This document shows, one piece after another, positions 40,838 to 49,486 of a DNA stretch of 64,000 bases; the first letter of the stretch is position 1, and every line of letters starts with the position of its first letter. The stretch lies in the NCBI RefSeq assembly GCF_005049235.1, contig NZ_SUMD01000003.1, positions 124,001-188,000 of the forward strand, written 5' to 3'. The notes under the pieces were generated by a model. That model was not told where the DNA came from and did no database searches. It saw only the letters and a program-made list of their open reading frames with translations. A program made the position numbers and the translations under genes. Source of the DNA: Rhodococcus oryzae (GTDB taxonomy: Bacteria; Actinomycetota; Actinomycetes; Mycobacteriales; Mycobacteriaceae).

Positions 40838-41749
40838 ATGAGTCGGCGCGTTGCGGTGTTTCTGGCATTGGCCACTGTGCTGGCGGGGTGCGGGTACATC
40901 CACGGACCCGCACCCGTACGGGAGCCCGCGGAGATCGTGAGCGCGGCAACGTGCCGAATGCCGACGGACCTTGATGGCATAGCGGTGACACCGCCAGATC
41001 TCGTGGCGATGCAGCCGCGACCGGGCACAGTCCCCGACGACTTCGAGCCAGTGGCGGCCATCACCTGCGACCCGACCGCAGACCGAACCGTGAACGCCGA
41101 TCTGACGGCCGGATTTGTCGAGCACCGGTGGGAGGGTGACTTTTCCGAGGCGGTCGCGAAGCTGAACGCGCGGTCCGAGGGAAGTCGCATCGACCAGGAC
41201 ACCTGCGGGATCGCCAGCATGGTGGCTATTCCGGATCTGTGGCTGATCGACGCCGCGGGCCGGGCGATTCGGCCGTCGTATCCGGTCGATGAATGCAAGT
41301 TTCAGCGTATCGGCGGATTGAGGGCGGTCGAGGCGCTCGAGGACGTCGGACGGATCGAGCACCGCGTCCAGCTGTGGCCCGATGGGGTGGAGCAGCTGAT
41401 GGGGTGCGGCACGGTTCCCGCCCTGCCTGTGGCTGGAGCTGGCGTTCCGGTCCACGGCGGCTACTCGGTGCGGAGTTCGGTGTGTCGGTACCGATTCGAC
41501 GCCGCCGGTGTCGTGTTCGGCGGGGCGGAGAGCCTGGACAGCCTCGACCCGTACTTCGAGGCGCTCGAACCGGCTCCGCCCTGCACATCGACGGCGAGCG
41601 TTGCCGCCGGAACCAGTCTGTCCCTGTCGGGTCCCGAGTACACCGCGCCGGTTCCCGTACTGATCGAGCTCGACGGTTGCCGCCGGGTCCTCGTCGATGG
41701 TTTTGTTCCGGTCGTGGCGTCGCCGGCGTTGCTCGCGCTCGTGGCGTAA
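40838..41749 (+). CDS. Lipoprotein of unknown function
   Basis: 303 residues. Signal peptide with lipobox VLAGC (Cys18). Ten further Cys, including TCRMP, ITCDP, DTCGI, ECKFQ, GCGTV, VCRYRF, PCTST and GCRRVL, suggest a disulfide-stabilised extracellular domain. There is internal similarity of the form C-x(n)-D...F between halves, but no family I recognise. ATG 40838 is preceded directly by GTG (40835), and no ribosome site is visible for either. The gene is flanked on both sides by the 61/62-bp palindromic repeat, so it may have moved with it. Confidence 0.78.
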   Translation: MSRRVAVFLALATVLAGCGYIHGPAPVREPAEIVSAATCRMPTDLDGIAVTPPDLVAMQPRPGTVPDDFEPVAAITCDPTADRTVNADLTAGFVEHRWEGDFSEAVAKLNARSEGSRIDQDTCGIASMVAIPDLWLIDAAGRAIRPSYPVDECKFQRIGGLRAVEALEDVGRIEHRVQLWPDGVEQLMGCGTVPALPVAGAGVPVHGGYSVRSSVCRYRFDAAGVVFGGAESLDSLDPYFEALEPAPPCTSTASVAAGTSLSLSGPEYTAPVPVLIELDGCRRVLVDGFVPVVASPALLALVA

Positions 41750-41764
41750 CCGCATGAATCGCGC

Positions 41765-41826
41765 CGCGAGCTAGTTGTTTTAGTGGCGACAGCTCCGAAA
41801 AACCACTCGAGAACAACTAGCTCGCG
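41765..41826. repeat. Palindromic intergenic repeat, copy 2 (62 bp)
   Basis: Begins CGCGAGCTAGTTGTT and ends AACAACTAGCTCGCG: a perfect 15-bp terminal inverted repeat, with an inner AGTGG/CCACT pairing that would extend the hairpin. It starts 15 bp after the lipoprotein stop and ends two bases before the -10 (TAAGTT, 41829-41834) of the following gene. Confidence 0.88.
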
Positions 41827-41841
41827 GATAAGTTCCTGCGG

Positions 41842-42735
41842 ATGGGCCGCGTACCGAAGCTCCCCGCCGGGCCGATCCGTCGCGCGACGCTGCTGCAGAC
41901 GATGACGGCGTGGCAGATTTCGCGCGATTACACGCCCGTGCTGAACGGGGTGTACGTGCGGGCCGACCAGCCCGTCGACTACGCGCAGCGGTCGCGGGCG
42001 CTGGGCGTCGCGTTCCCGGACGGGGTGCTGTCCGGGTGGTCGGCCGCCGCGCTGCATGGATACCGGTACGTCCCGGAGCGGGCCGAACCCGAGCTGATCC
42101 TGCTGCGCCCGGCGAGACGTCGGGCGGGCGTGCGGTTCGGATACGGCGCGCTGGCCGTCGACGAGCACGAGGACGTCTACGGGTACGAGCTGACCTCACA
42201 CTTGCGGACCGCGTACGACCTGGGTCGCCGGCTGCCGCTCGACCGGGCCGTCGAGGCCGTCGACGGGCTCTGCAACATCGGCCGATGCGACCCCGATGGG
42301 CTGCACGCGCTGATCGAGCGGCATCGCGGAGACCGAGGGCTCAAGCAGTTGCGTCGGGTTGTCGAACTGGCCGACGGCGGCGCGGAGTCCCCGTGGGAGA
42401 CGCGGACCCGACTGCTGGTGGTGCGCGCGGGATTCGAGAAGCCCGAGACCCAGGTGCTGTTGGTCGACGGAGACGGCCGACTCGTCGCGCAGGTGGACAT
42501 GGCCTGGCCGACGTACCGGGTAGTGCTCGAGTACGACGGAGATCATCACCGGGAACGGGACCGCTACGCGCGGGACGTCCGCCGCACGAACAGTATTCGT
42601 CGTCTCGGGTGGGATGTCGTGGTGGCCACGAAGGAGATGGTCCTGCGGCACCCGGACGAACTGCTCGAGCGGGTCGCCTCGGCGCTACGGGCAGGCGGCG
42701 CGACGTACCTGCCGGCGGGGAACGGTCCTCGGTAG
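41842..42735 (+). CDS. AbiEi-like / DUF559 (Vsr-type) nuclease-like protein
   Basis: 297 residues. The N-terminal part (1-75: RRATLLQTMTAWQISRDYTPVLNGVYV, then VLSGWSAAALHGY) resembles the winged-helix and following region of AbiEi-type proteins. The C-terminal part, about 185-285, is DUF559/Vsr-like: ESPWETRTRLL, QVDMAWPTYRVVLEYDGDHH (Asp and Glu-x-Asp of a PD-(D/E)xK-type centre), YARDVRRTNSIRRLGWDVVVATKEMVL. The family is expanded in Mycobacteriales and has no established function. TAAGTT seven bases before ATG 41842 predicts a leaderless mRNA. The stop TAG lies in the first unit of a 9-bp tandem repeat. Confidence 0.82.
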   Translation: MGRVPKLPAGPIRRATLLQTMTAWQISRDYTPVLNGVYVRADQPVDYAQRSRALGVAFPDGVLSGWSAAALHGYRYVPERAEPELILLRPARRRAGVRFGYGALAVDEHEDVYGYELTSHLRTAYDLGRRLPLDRAVEAVDGLCNIGRCDPDGLHALIERHRGDRGLKQLRRVVELADGGAESPWETRTRLLVVRAGFEKPETQVLLVDGDGRLVAQVDMAWPTYRVVLEYDGDHHRERDRYARDVRRTNSIRRLGWDVVVATKEMVLRHPDELLERVASALRAGGATYLPAGNGPR

Positions 42736-42757
42736 CCTCGGTAGCCTCGGTAGCCTC
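42731..42757 (+). repeat. 9-bp tandem repeat, three perfect units
   Basis: GGTAGCCTC three times, with partial units on both sides (CCTC before, GGTTGC after). It starts inside the stop codon region of the DUF559 gene and ends 26 bp before the next ATG. A slippage-prone spacer. Confidence 0.85.
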
Positions 42758-42783
42758 GGTTGCGGGGGAGAAGGGAGACGCCG

Positions 42784-43095
42784 ATGCACGCTCTGGTGGC
42801 GATCGCAGCCCTGATGGCGGCCTGTGTCGCCCTGGACCAGGTCGGGTTGTGGGCAGAGCGGCGCGGGTGGATCTATTGGCGCAAACGCAGACCGCCGGTC
42901 GACGGCGGTGCGGTCACCGGCGCGTTCGGGGAGATCCAGTCGCTGCTGTCGCCCTCGCACCGGCACGTCCTCGACGAGCAGCGGACGCAGAAGTCGCTGC
43001 GGCACGACGCGTCGAGCGGCGACGGCACCCGGATGCGGATCGACCTGGGCGGCGGCACGGTCCGGCTCGACCGGCCGCGCGGCTCCGGCGACTGA
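42784..43095 (+). CDS. Small membrane-anchored DUF6191-like protein
   Basis: 103 residues: one N-terminal hydrophobic helix (ALVAIAALMAACVALDQVGLW), then ERRGWIYWRKRRPP, the conserved GAFGEIQSLLSPSHRHVLDEQRTQK and a C-terminal strand segment RMRIDLGGGTVRLDRPR. This order fits the DUF6191 proteins common in actinobacteria; function unknown. GAAGGGAGACG precedes ATG 42784. Only one base separates its stop from the convergent mnhG stop, leaving no room for a terminator. Confidence 0.75.
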   Translation: MHALVAIAALMAACVALDQVGLWAERRGWIYWRKRRPPVDGGAVTGAFGEIQSLLSPSHRHVLDEQRTQKSLRHDASSGDGTRMRIDLGGGTVRLDRPRGSGD

Positions 43096-43096
43096 G

Positions 43097-43438
43097 CTAC
43101 TCCGGCCCGTCCCGGCGGTCGAGGTCCCCGACGATGCCGAGCCCGTCGCGGCTGCGCTGTTCGCGGTAGGCCACCCGGCCGACCGTGTGCGCGATGACCG
43201 GTGCGGTCAGCAGGGTGAACAGCCCGACCAGCACCAGCATCCAGATGTCGACGTTGCCGCGCAGCCGGATCACCGCCCCGATCAACACCAGCACCAGGCC
43301 GATCACCTGGGGCTTGGTCGCGGCGTGCATGCGGGAGAGGGTGTCCGGGAAGCGCACGATCCCGATGGCAGCGGTCATGGCGAGCAGCGCGCCCAGCAGG
43401 ATGAGAACGGCGGCGACGACCTCGAGCACGGTGTTCAC
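43097..43438 (-). CDS. mnhG: Mrp Na+/H+ antiporter subunit G
   Basis: 113 residues, three TM helices (VVAAVLILLGALLAMTAAIGIV; VIGLVLVLIGAVIRL; VLVGLFTLLTAPVIAHTVGR), with the family signature RFPDTLSRMHAATKPQVIG. A small subunit of the Mrp complex, which exchanges cytosolic Na+ or K+ for external protons in alkaline or salt stress. Last gene of the six-gene operon; the ATG overlaps the mnhF stop by 4 bp. The C-terminal 15 residues are charged and cytosolic. Confidence 0.94.
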   Translation of the reverse strand: MNTVLEVVAAVLILLGALLAMTAAIGIVRFPDTLSRMHAATKPQVIGLVLVLIGAVIRLRGNVDIWMLVLVGLFTLLTAPVIAHTVGRVAYREQRSRDGLGIVGDLDRRDGPE

Positions 43439-43695
43439 TGGTCGTCACGCACCCGGAACCGTGCCACGCTGACCGAGCCGACGAAGCCGACGAGGGAGAG
43501 CGCGACGATGGCGGGCACCAGCGTGGTGTCGAGGCTGTAGGCGGCCCACACTGCGAGCCCGCAGATGGCCACCGCGACCAGGGTGTCCATCGCGACCAGA
43601 CGGTCCAGCGTGGACGGCCCGTCGAGCAGTCGATACGAGGTCATCACGGCGGCCACCGAGAGCATCACCCCGGCGATCACGAGCACTGTCGTCAC
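43435..43695 (-). CDS. mnhF: Mrp Na+/H+ antiporter subunit F
   Basis: 86 residues, three TM helices: VLVIAGVMLSVAAVMTSYRLL, the conserved GPSTLDRLVAMDTLVAVAICGLAVWAA, and VPAIVALSLVGFVGSVSVARF. The DR..A.D motif is characteristic of MrpF. GTG 43695 overlaps the mnhE stop (GTGA), giving tight translational coupling; longer upstream readings in this frame are not the gene. Confidence 0.93.
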   Translation of the reverse strand: MTTVLVIAGVMLSVAAVMTSYRLLDGPSTLDRLVAMDTLVAVAICGLAVWAAYSLDTTLVPAIVALSLVGFVGSVSVARFRVRDDQ

Positions 43696-44279
43696 GGCAG
43701 ATCCTCTCGGTCGGTGGGCTTGAGCACGGACGGGTCGAAGACGGGGTTGTCCACGTGCCACGGCGAGGGCTTCCACTCCTCGTCGCGCTCGAACGAGGCG
43801 ATGAACAGCCGCTCCAGCTGCCGCACGGTCCGGTAGAACTGGTCGACGGCCTTGTCGGTGCCCACGTCGAGTACGTGCACGTACACCATCCGCTTGACCT
43901 GGTCGACCTCCAGCACCATGGTGCCGGGGATCAGGTTGAGCACGTCGATGCACAGGGTCAGCACCAGATCGGACTTGATGGCCAACCGGGCGCGCAGCAC
44001 TCCGGTCACCGGGGGCGGACCGGGGCGCACCGCCAGCCAGGCAACCTGCGCGCTCGACTGCGCCGCGTACACGGTGCAGAGGCCGACCAGCTTGGCGATC
44101 GACCACAGGTGGATCCGGCCCTCGACCGGTACCCGCGGCAGTGGGAGCAGGACCATGATCAGCACCCCGACGACCAGGCCGCCGAGGATGTTCGCGACGC
44201 TGATGTTGCCCCACAGCAGGATCCACACCGTGGTCAGCCACACCAGGACCCCGGCGCGGAGCACCCGTTCGCGGTTCAT
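43692..44279 (-). CDS. mnhE: Mrp Na+/H+ antiporter subunit E
   Basis: 195 residues. TM helices near 9-28, 30-48 and 60-85; MrpE core GVLRARLAIKSDLVLTLCIDVLNLIPGTMVLEVD, where LTxxxNxxxLTPGT is the usual pattern, here LIPGT. The C-terminal 60 residues (YRTVRQLERLFIASFERDEEWKPSPWHVDNPVFDPSV) are a cytosolic extension longer than in Bacillus MrpE. ATG 44279 overlaps the mnhD stop (ATGA). Required with other subunits for complex assembly. Confidence 0.93.
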   Translation of the reverse strand: MNRERVLRAGVLVWLTTVWILLWGNISVANILGGLVVGVLIMVLLPLPRVPVEGRIHLWSIAKLVGLCTVYAAQSSAQVAWLAVRPGPPPVTGVLRARLAIKSDLVLTLCIDVLNLIPGTMVLEVDQVKRMVYVHVLDVGTDKAVDQFYRTVRQLERLFIASFERDEEWKPSPWHVDNPVFDPSVLKPTDREDLP

Positions 44280-45904
44280 CGCGTACCCCCCGTCGCGGCC
44301 GCCTGCTCGGCGTACCCGGGCCCGAGGACGGCGTCGATGTAGATAGAGCGGTCCCGCAGGTCCCCGGCCGCACGATCGGTGATCGCGATGAACTGGCCGG
44401 CGAACACGGTCAGGGCCAGGCCGACCACCACCACGCCGATCGTGGGGATCAGCATCAGGGCGGGCATCCGGCCGACGTCGGCTCGGTCGTCGAAGGCGAT
44501 GTCCTCCTCGGACTCGTCGATCAGGGCGGACGGGCTGACGTCGGCGAGGTCGCCCTCGGGGGCGTCGGCGCGCGAGCGCCAGAACGCCTTCGTCCAGACC
44601 CGGGCCACCACGTAGAGGGTGAGCAGGCTCGTGACGGTGCCGCCCGCGACCAGCACCCAGGACAGCGCGCTCGGGTGGGCGACGCCTGCCTGCAGCAGGG
44701 CGACCTTCCCGATGAAGCCGGAGAACGGCGGGATTCCTGCCAGGTTCAGCGCGGGCACCAGGAACACCAGCGCCAGCACCGGGCTGGCCGCGGCGAGGCC
44801 GCCGAGCCGGCGCAGCGAGGACGACCCGGCCTGCCGCTCGATCAGGCCTACCACCAGGAACAGCGCGGTCTGCACGATGATGTGGTGCGCGACGTAGTAG
44901 ATGGCGCCGGACAGGCCCTGCTGGGTGGACAGCGCGATGCCGAACACCATGTAGCCGATGTGGCTGACCAGGGTGAACGAGAGCAGCCGTTTGATGTCGG
45001 TCTGCGCGATGGCGCCGAAGATGCCGACCAGCATGGTGAGCAGGCCGCAGATCATCAGCACGTTGTCGAGCTCGCCTTGCGGGAACAGCAGGGTGTGCGC
45101 GCGGATGATCGCGTACACGCCGACCTTGGTGAGCAGGCCCGCGAACACGGCCGTGACCGGGGCGGGCGCGGTCGGGTACGAGTCGGGCAGCCAGGTCGAG
45201 AGCGGGAACACCGCGGCCTTGATGCCGAACGCGACAAGCAGCACGCCGAAGACCGCGGTCCTGGTGCCGACCGGGATGCCGTCGAGCCGGGTGGCCATCT
45301 GGGCCAGGTTCAGGGTGCCGGTGGCCGCGTAGGCGAGGGCGATGCCGACCAGGAAGATCAGCGAGGACACCATCGAGACCATCACGTAGGAGACGCCGGC
45401 GCGCACCCGGTCGGCGCTGGCGCCGAGGGTCAGCAGCACGAACGACGCGGCCAGCAGCACCTCGAACCCGACGTACAGGTTGAACAGGTCGCCCGCCAGG
45501 AACGCGTTGGAGATGCCCGCGGTCAGCGCCAGGTAGGTGGGCAGGAAGATCGACACCGGCTGGCGTTCGGTGCCGTCGTGGATGCCCTGCCCGACCGCGA
45601 ACCCCATGACGGCGAGCAGCACGATGCTCGAGACCACCAGCATCACCGCCGACAACTGGTCCACCACCAGGGTGATGCCGATCGGCGAGTCCCAGCCGCC
45701 GACCTGCAGCGTGGCGATGCCGTCCCGGTCGGTGAGGTACAGCAGCAGGCAGGCGACGACCAGGCCGACCACGAGCGCGGACATGGTGACCGCGCGCTGG
45801 AACCGCGGCCTGCGGCCGCCGATGAGGGTGACCGCCGCGGCGAGCATGGGCACCAGCACGGGCAGCGGGATCAGGGTGTGGATCAGGTCGGGGGACAGGG
45901 TCAT
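44276..45904 (-). CDS. mnhD: Mrp Na+/H+ antiporter subunit D
   Basis: 542 residues, about 14 TM helices, homologous to respiratory complex I antiporter subunits (NuoM/N). Conserved features: GISNAFLAGDLFNLYVGFEVLLAASFVLL (key membrane Glu in GFEVLL), the lysine of KAAVFPLSTWLPDSYPTAPAPVTAVFAGLLTKVGVYAIIR, and DIKRLLSFTLVSHIGYMVFGI. A charged insert near 445-475 (RSRADAPEGDLADVSPSALIDESEEDI) is an actinobacterial feature. ATG 45904 overlaps the mnhC stop. Confidence 0.96.
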   Translation of the reverse strand: MTLSPDLIHTLIPLPVLVPMLAAAVTLIGGRRPRFQRAVTMSALVVGLVVACLLLYLTDRDGIATLQVGGWDSPIGITLVVDQLSAVMLVVSSIVLLAVMGFAVGQGIHDGTERQPVSIFLPTYLALTAGISNAFLAGDLFNLYVGFEVLLAASFVLLTLGASADRVRAGVSYVMVSMVSSLIFLVGIALAYAATGTLNLAQMATRLDGIPVGTRTAVFGVLLVAFGIKAAVFPLSTWLPDSYPTAPAPVTAVFAGLLTKVGVYAIIRAHTLLFPQGELDNVLMICGLLTMLVGIFGAIAQTDIKRLLSFTLVSHIGYMVFGIALSTQQGLSGAIYYVAHHIIVQTALFLVVGLIERQAGSSSLRRLGGLAAASPVLALVFLVPALNLAGIPPFSGFIGKVALLQAGVAHPSALSWVLVAGGTVTSLLTLYVVARVWTKAFWRSRADAPEGDLADVSPSALIDESEEDIAFDDRADVGRMPALMLIPTIGVVVVGLALTVFAGQFIAITDRAAGDLRDRSIYIDAVLGPGYAEQAAATGGTR

Positions 45905-46485
45905 TCGCGATCACCGCCAGGAACCCGGATCGGTCCGTCGCCGTCCGGGTCGAACTCGTCGAAGTCGCCCTCCCGCAGGTCCTCGTAGCACTCGAGGTCC
46001 TCGAGGTTCTTGAGCTGTTCGAGCGGGATCGGATTGCCCTTGTCGTCGAAGGCGTCGCCGCCGAAGGTGGAGTCGCCGGTGATCGGGTCGTCGGAGCGGT
46101 CGTGATCCGGTGCCTCGGCTGGGCTGCGACGGCGGATGACCTTGGTGTCCTCGGGGTCGTTCTCGACCGCGTCCTTGGTGTTGATCTTGTACGACCGGTA
46201 GGCCAGCGCCATCACGAACGCCGCGATGCCCATGGTGATCACGATCGCGGTCAGGATCATCGCCTGCGCCAGCGGATCGGCCATGGTGTCGTACACCGCG
46301 TTCGTCCGCCCGACGATGGGCGCGCTGCCCGGGGGCCCGCCGACGGTGAGGATGAGCAGGTTCACGCCGTTGCCGAACAGCAGCAGCCCCAGCAGCATCT
46401 TGGTGATGCTGCGCTCGAGCAGCAGGTACACCCCGCAGGCGATCAGCACGCCGACCACGATGAGGATGCCGAAGTTCGCGCTCAT
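45901..46485 (-). CDS. mnhC: Mrp Na+/H+ antiporter subunit C with acidic tail
   Basis: 194 residues. The first 110 are the NuoK-like MrpC core with three TM helices (FGILIVVGVLIACGVYLLLERS; MLLGLLLFGNGVNLLILTVG; DPLAQAMILTAIVITMGIAAFVMALAYRSY). The last 85 residues are a strongly acidic cytosolic tail (DDPITGDSTFGGDAFDDKG; LEDLECYEDLREGDFDEFDPDGDGP) absent from bacillary MrpC. ATG 46485 overlaps the mnhA stop by 4 bp. Confidence 0.94.
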   Translation of the reverse strand: MSANFGILIVVGVLIACGVYLLLERSITKMLLGLLLFGNGVNLLILTVGGPPGSAPIVGRTNAVYDTMADPLAQAMILTAIVITMGIAAFVMALAYRSYKINTKDAVENDPEDTKVIRRRSPAEAPDHDRSDDPITGDSTFGGDAFDDKGNPIPLEQLKNLEDLECYEDLREGDFDEFDPDGDGPIRVPGGDRE

Positions 46486-49310
46486 CGGGCGTTCACCTCG
46501 ACCTCCGCGTCCAGGCGCGCGCCGAGGCTGCGCAGCACGTCGAGCACGAGTCCGACGACGATCAGGTACACGCCGAGGTCGAAGAAGATCGCGGTCACCA
46601 TCTTGATGTCGCCGAGCAGCGGCAGCGTGACCTCCAGGGTCGCGGACGAGAGCGCGGGGGCGCCGAGGAACAGCGACGCCATCGCGGTGCCCGCGGAGAA
46701 CATCAGGCCGAGCCCGAGGATCTTGCCCGCGTCGATGGGGACCGCCTCGCCCAGCTCGTAGCGGCCGCCCGCCAGGTACCGGAGCACCAGCGCCAGGCCC
46801 GCGGTGAGCCCGCCCGCGAAGCCGCCGCCCGGCGCGTTGTGGCCGGAGAAGAAGAAGTAGACGGACAGCACCATCATCGTCGGGAAGATCATCCGGGTGG
46901 TGATCTCCAGGACCAGCGACCGGTGCCGGGGGTCGATCAGGTCGCCGCCGCGCAGCCAGGTGGTCTCCGAGCTCGACGCGGCTTCCTCGGCCCCCGGCGC
47001 GTCGGACACGCGCGGCGCGGTGCCGAACCGACGGGTCCGGAACACCAGCGAGGCGACGCCGGTCGCGGCGACCAGCAGCACCGAGATCTCGCCGAGGGTG
47101 TCCCAGGCGCGGATGTCGACAAGCAGCACGTTCACCACGTTCTTGCCGTTGCCGATGGTGTAGGCGGCCTCGGGCAGCTGCAGCGAGATCGGCGCGGTGT
47201 TGCGGGCGTTCATCGCGTAGGCACCGAGCGCCGTGACGGTGGCGCCGACCGCGGCGCCGAGCAGGGCGCGCGGGACCTTGAAGCCGACCGACTGCCGCTC
47301 GTCGGTCTCGGCGGGCAGCTTGCGCAGCACCAGCACGAAGATCACCAGGGTCAGGGTCTCCACCAGGAACTGGGTCAGGGCCAGGTCCGGCGCGCCGTCG
47401 AGGGCGAAGATGACGCCGCAGCCGTAGCCGCCGACGCCGACCAGGATGACGCTGGCCAGGCGGTTGCGCATCACCGTCGCGGCGAGCGCGGCGGCGATCA
47501 TGATCAGTCCGACCGCGAACTGGATCGGGGACTCCCACAGCCGGAGATTGACCCCGGTGTCGGTGTTCAACACCAGCAGGATCGTCGGCAGCAGCACCAG
47601 GGTGACGAGGATCGACGCCTGCGTCAGCGGCAGTGAACCGCGCTGGGTGGTGCCGGTCAGCTTGATCGAGATGGTGTCCATGGCCCGCAGGGTGGCGTCG
47701 TACACGCGGTCGGCGTTGCCGAGCGGCGGATGCTCGAAGCGCAGCCTGCTGACCCAGCGGTGCGCGACGAACAGCACGGCGCCGCAGCCGATCACCAGGA
47801 TGGTCAGGTACAGCGGCAGGCCGAAACCGTGCCACAGCGCGAGGTGGTAGTCGGCGTTCCCGTCGGCGGGCAGCGTCTGGGCGTACGGGCTGAGCAGGCG
47901 GTCCATCACCGGGGCCGCCAGGCCTGCGGCCAGTCCGCCGACGGCGAGCAGGCCGGGGACGAACAGGAACAGCGGCCCGGCGGCGTGCATGCTCTGGACG
48001 GCCGGGCTCGGCCGCTTGAGCTGCTTGCGGCCGAACGCGCCCCAGATGAACCGGATGCTGTACGTCACGGTCAGGATCGAGCCGGCGACGACGGTGGCGA
48101 GCACAAGGGTCCGCACGGGCGGGCTCAGCGCGTTGGTGGTGGCGATCGCCTCGAGGGCGCCCTCCTTGCCGACGAAGCCGAGGAACGGCGGTAGCCCAGC
48201 CATGCTGGCGGCGGCGAGGACCGCGATGATGCACAGCGCGGGGGCGCGCTTGCCCAGGTGGGCCAGCTTGCGGATGTCGCGGGTGCCGGTGGTGTGGTCG
48301 ATGATGCCGACCACCATGAACAGCGCGGCCTTGAACATCGCGTGTGCGACCACCATGGTGATGCCTGCCAGCGCGGCGTTCCGGTCGCCGATGCCGACCA
48401 GGGTGATGAGGAAGCCGAGCTGGCTGACGGTGCCGAAGGCGAGGATCAGCTTGAGGTCGAAGGCCCGCAGCGACCGCCAGCCCGCGAGCAGCATCGACGC
48501 CAGCCCGAGCGTGATCACCGTGACCCGCCACGGCGCGGAGTCGGCGAACCCGGGCGCGAGCCGGGCGACGAGGTAGATGCCCGCCTTCACCATCGCCGCC
48601 GCGTGCAGGTAGGCGCTGACCGGTGTCGGGGCGGCCATCGCGCCCGGCAGCCAGAAGTGCATCGGCACGATCGCGGACTTCGACAGCGCGCCGATGAGCA
48701 CCAGCACAACAGCGACGCCGGCGAGCCAGCCGCCGGGCGGGTCGGCGAGCAGGTCGGAGATCAGGTAGCTGCCGCCGACCTGGCCCAGGATGAGGAAGCC
48801 GACCAGCATCGCGAGGCCGCCCGCGGTGGTCACCAGCAGCGCCTGGGTGGCGGCGCGGCGGCTCGACGCCCGCTCCGCGTAGTGCCCGACCAACAGGAAC
48901 GAGAGCACCGTGGTCAGTTCCCAGAAGGTGTAGAGGATGAGCATGTTGTCGCTGGTGACCAGGCCGAACATGGCGCCGGCGAACGCGACCATCTCGGCGG
49001 CGAAGATGCCGAGGCGGGGCTCGTCGTCGGTGAAGTACCGCGAGCAGTAGACCAGCACGAGGCTGCCGATCCCGAGGATCAGCGCGGACATGATCGCGGC
49101 GAGGGCGTCGAACCGCATGTCGATGTCCATCGACAGCCCGGGCGCCCACTGGATGTGCAGGCTCTGCTGGGTGCCCCAGTTCTTGATCACCCAGCCGAGG
49201 CTCGCCAGCGGCACCAGGGCCAGCGGGAGGAACGCATTGCGGCCCATCGCTCGCACCACAAGCGGCGCCAGGACGGCGGCGATCGCGTGGGCGAGCAGGA
49301 CAGCAAGCAA
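46482..49310 (-). CDS. mnhA: Mrp Na+/H+ antiporter subunit A fused to subunit B
   Basis: About 942 residues. N-terminal NuoL-like part (TM 1-16) with GSLVLVYCSRYFTDDEPRLGIFAAEMVAFAGAMFGLVTSDNMLILYTFWELTTVLSFLLVGH, the proton-channel Lys in SKSAIVPMHFWLPGAMAAPTPVSAYLHAAAMVKAGIYLVAR, and QLGFLITLVGIG. Residues about 780-935 are MrpB (RMIFPTMMVLSVYFFFSGHNAPGGGFAGGL), so A and B are one polypeptide and no separate mnhB exists. The probable start is TTG 49310, with GGAG six bases upstream; ATG 49352 would add a non-hydrophobic 14-residue leader. First gene of the operon. Confidence 0.94.
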   Translation of the reverse strand: MLAVLLAHAIAAVLAPLVVRAMGRNAFLPLALVPLASLGWVIKNWGTQQSLHIQWAPGLSMDIDMRFDALAAIMSALILGIGSLVLVYCSRYFTDDEPRLGIFAAEMVAFAGAMFGLVTSDNMLILYTFWELTTVLSFLLVGHYAERASSRRAATQALLVTTAGGLAMLVGFLILGQVGGSYLISDLLADPPGGWLAGVAVVLVLIGALSKSAIVPMHFWLPGAMAAPTPVSAYLHAAAMVKAGIYLVARLAPGFADSAPWRVTVITLGLASMLLAGWRSLRAFDLKLILAFGTVSQLGFLITLVGIGDRNAALAGITMVVAHAMFKAALFMVVGIIDHTTGTRDIRKLAHLGKRAPALCIIAVLAAASMAGLPPFLGFVGKEGALEAIATTNALSPPVRTLVLATVVAGSILTVTYSIRFIWGAFGRKQLKRPSPAVQSMHAAGPLFLFVPGLLAVGGLAAGLAAPVMDRLLSPYAQTLPADGNADYHLALWHGFGLPLYLTILVIGCGAVLFVAHRWVSRLRFEHPPLGNADRVYDATLRAMDTISIKLTGTTQRGSLPLTQASILVTLVLLPTILLVLNTDTGVNLRLWESPIQFAVGLIMIAAALAATVMRNRLASVILVGVGGYGCGVIFALDGAPDLALTQFLVETLTLVIFVLVLRKLPAETDERQSVGFKVPRALLGAAVGATVTALGAYAMNARNTAPISLQLPEAAYTIGNGKNVVNVLLVDIRAWDTLGEISVLLVAATGVASLVFRTRRFGTAPRVSDAPGAEEAASSSETTWLRGGDLIDPRHRSLVLEITTRMIFPTMMVLSVYFFFSGHNAPGGGFAGGLTAGLALVLRYLAGGRYELGEAVPIDAGKILGLGLMFSAGTAMASLFLGAPALSSATLEVTLPLLGDIKMVTAIFFDLGVYLIVVGLVLDVLRSLGARLDAEVEVNAR

Positions 49311-49355
49311 TGGGCACTCCGTCGTTTGTCGTGTGCGGCGGCGGGGTGTCAATAC

Positions 49356-49375
49356 GCCCCGGAGGTATCCGGGGC
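49356..49375. promoter_or_regulatory. 8-bp hairpin in the mnhA leader
   Basis: GCCCCGGA, loop GGTA, TCCGGGGC. It lies 46-65 bases upstream of the mnhA start. It may be an operator or an RNA stem near the ribosome site; no T-tract. Confidence 0.4.
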
Positions 49376-49486
49376 TCGATGTCCGAGTTTAGTGGACGCC
49401 GTTGGCCGCTTCGCGACCCGTGCGCGGTTGGCGAGTCCCAGGACTTGCTATGTGCGCACGGGCGCGCATGCGCATACCGTGTCCGC

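Noticed and set aside
40761-41826. Composite transposon made of the two palindromic repeats with the lipoprotein gene as cargo
   Set aside because: No transposase, no target-site duplication visible at either end, and the lipoprotein does not resemble mobile cargo; only co-location is seen.
42731-42757. Possible CRISPR-like array
   Set aside because: Units are 9 bp with no spacers; a simple tandem repeat.
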